This document shows positions 7,361-7,705 of a stretch of DNA of 7,705 bases, one piece after another. Position 1 is the first letter of the stretch. Each line of letters opens with the position of its first letter. Source of the DNA: Candidatus Cloacimonadota bacterium (lineage in GTDB: Bacteria > Cloacimonadota > Cloacimonadia > Cloacimonadales > TCS61); NCBI GenBank assembly GCA_030596265.1, contig JAUVKM010000091.1, positions 1-7,705 of the forward strand, read 5' to 3'. The translations under genes and the position numbers were made by a program. Under the pieces are notes generated by a model. That model worked only from the letters and a program-made list of their open reading frames with translations. It was not told where the DNA came from and did no database searches.

Positions 7361-7388
7361 TATTTACGAGAATGGAATTAATTGTCAA
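7361..7388 (-). promoter_or_regulatory. Sigma70-like promoter for the FnIII lipoprotein / barrel unit
   Basis: The minus strand has a perfect TTGACA (7388-7383), 16 bases, then TAAATA (7366-7361), a 3/6 match to TATAAT. Transcription would start near 7354, giving a leader of about 42 bases to the ATG at 7312. GTCAA and TTGAC, five bases apart, form a small inverted repeat over the -35 and could be a repressor site, though it is short. The preceding gene ends in a terminator just upstream, so this unit needs its own promoter. Confidence 0.55.
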
Positions 7389-7431
7389 TAAGTTTGACCA
7401 AGGTGAAATATCTTTCTTAAAAGTAATAAAG

Positions 7432-7462
7432 AAAAAACGCCAGTAGATAATTACCGGCGTTT
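7432..7462 (-). terminator. Intrinsic terminator after the right-edge gene
   Basis: On the minus strand AAACGCCGGTA (7462-7452) and TACTGGCGTTT (7445-7435) form an 11-pair stem with one G-T wobble and a six-base loop. The stem runs directly into six T residues. It begins 26 bases after the stop codon of the right-edge gene. Confidence 0.9.
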
Positions 7463-7487
7463 AAAATATTTCGCAATATCTATTGAA

Positions 7488-7705
7488 TTAAACGTTGGTT
7501 TTTAAAGCCTCTAAGAGTTTATTAAGAAGATCAGGCTTTTTTGTGAGATCAGAACTTTTCAGAAAATCTCTTCGTTGTTTGAATCTGCTTTTTAACAATT
7601 CCAGATATTTTTTTGAATTTTGTCGTTTATGAGGATCATATTTATCATAAAAACCAGGTAATATTTTTTCAATAGATTTTCTTGTCGGAATCATTGCACC
7701 AGCCA
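7488..7705 (-). CDS. C-terminal end of an unidentified protein (5' end beyond window)
   Basis: The frame is open to the right edge and shows 71 residues before the stop. An ATG at 7694 exists, but no Shine-Dalgarno precedes it and the frame continues upstream as Ala-Gly-Ala, so this is more likely the tail of a longer protein than a complete 68-residue one. The tail is basic and helical, with KSIEKILPGFYDKYDP near its beginning and KYLELLKSRFKQRRDFL in the middle. The spacing of an LPG motif, a DP motif, an aromatic residue and an RF helix faintly recalls the end of ATP-dependent phosphoenolpyruvate carboxykinases. That is a guess from memory and should not be used as an annotation. The gene is followed by a strong terminator, so it ends its transcription unit. 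Confidence 0.7.
   Translation of the reverse strand, partial: AGAMIPTRKSIEKILPGFYDKYDPHKRQNSKKYLELLKSRFKQRRDFLKSSDLTKKPDLLNKLLEALKTNV

Noticed and set aside
7206..7388. A 60-codon minus-strand frame overlapping the FnIII lipoprotein gene
   Set aside because: It is an alternative frame of a gene with a good ribosome binding site, signal peptide and FnIII pattern, and its start would fall inside the promoter -35 box.
1..7705. Search for CRISPR arrays, tRNA or rRNA genes, transposases, integrases, and toxin-antitoxin or defence genes
   Set aside because: No spaced direct repeats, cloverleaf sequences or recognisable proteins of these kinds were seen on either strand.

Overview
The window is AT-rich DNA from a Gram-negative bacterium. 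Every gene I can support lies on the minus strand, so the window is best read from right to left. Two predicted lipoproteins, an outer-membrane beta-barrel candidate, Shine-Dalgarno sites close to AAGGAGG and a DUF512 radical SAM protein together suggest an anaerobic, free-living member of the Fibrobacterota-Chlorobiota-Bacteroidota neighbourhood, such as Cloacimonadota or a similar candidate phylum. That taxonomic guess is inference from gene style, not from a marker gene.

Layout in the direction of transcription. (1) At the right edge is the C-terminal end of a gene (7705 to 7488), closed by a clear intrinsic terminator (7462 to 7432). (2) A perfect TTGACA -35 box then precedes a two-gene unit: a small fibronectin type III-like lipoprotein (7312 to 6926) and a 579-residue, Asp/Tyr-rich secreted protein that looks like an outer-membrane beta-barrel and carries two DxDxDG-like calcium-loop motifs (6871 to 5132). 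A second strong intrinsic terminator (5114 to 5082) ends this unit. (3) A TPR lipoprotein (5028 to 4069) stands behind a near-ideal ribosome binding site. (4) A membrane protein of the AI-2E/PerM family (3946 to 2843) is followed only 3 bases later by a PDZ-radical SAM-DUF512 protein (2839 to 1589); the two probably form an operon. (5) At the left edge is a sensory protein with an N-terminal receiver domain and three PAS domains (1486 to beyond position 1). Its output domain lies outside the window.

Functionally, the middle of the window is about the cell envelope. It holds two lipoproteins, a putative outer-membrane barrel and an inner-membrane AI-2E protein. The lipoprotein/barrel pair shares one promoter and one terminator and is the most plausible uncharacterised two-component surface assembly here. 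The left edge is signalling. No mobile element, CRISPR array, tRNA, rRNA or defence system is visible. No gene-free stretch exceeds 300 bases; the longest, 7313-7487, is filled by a promoter and a terminator.
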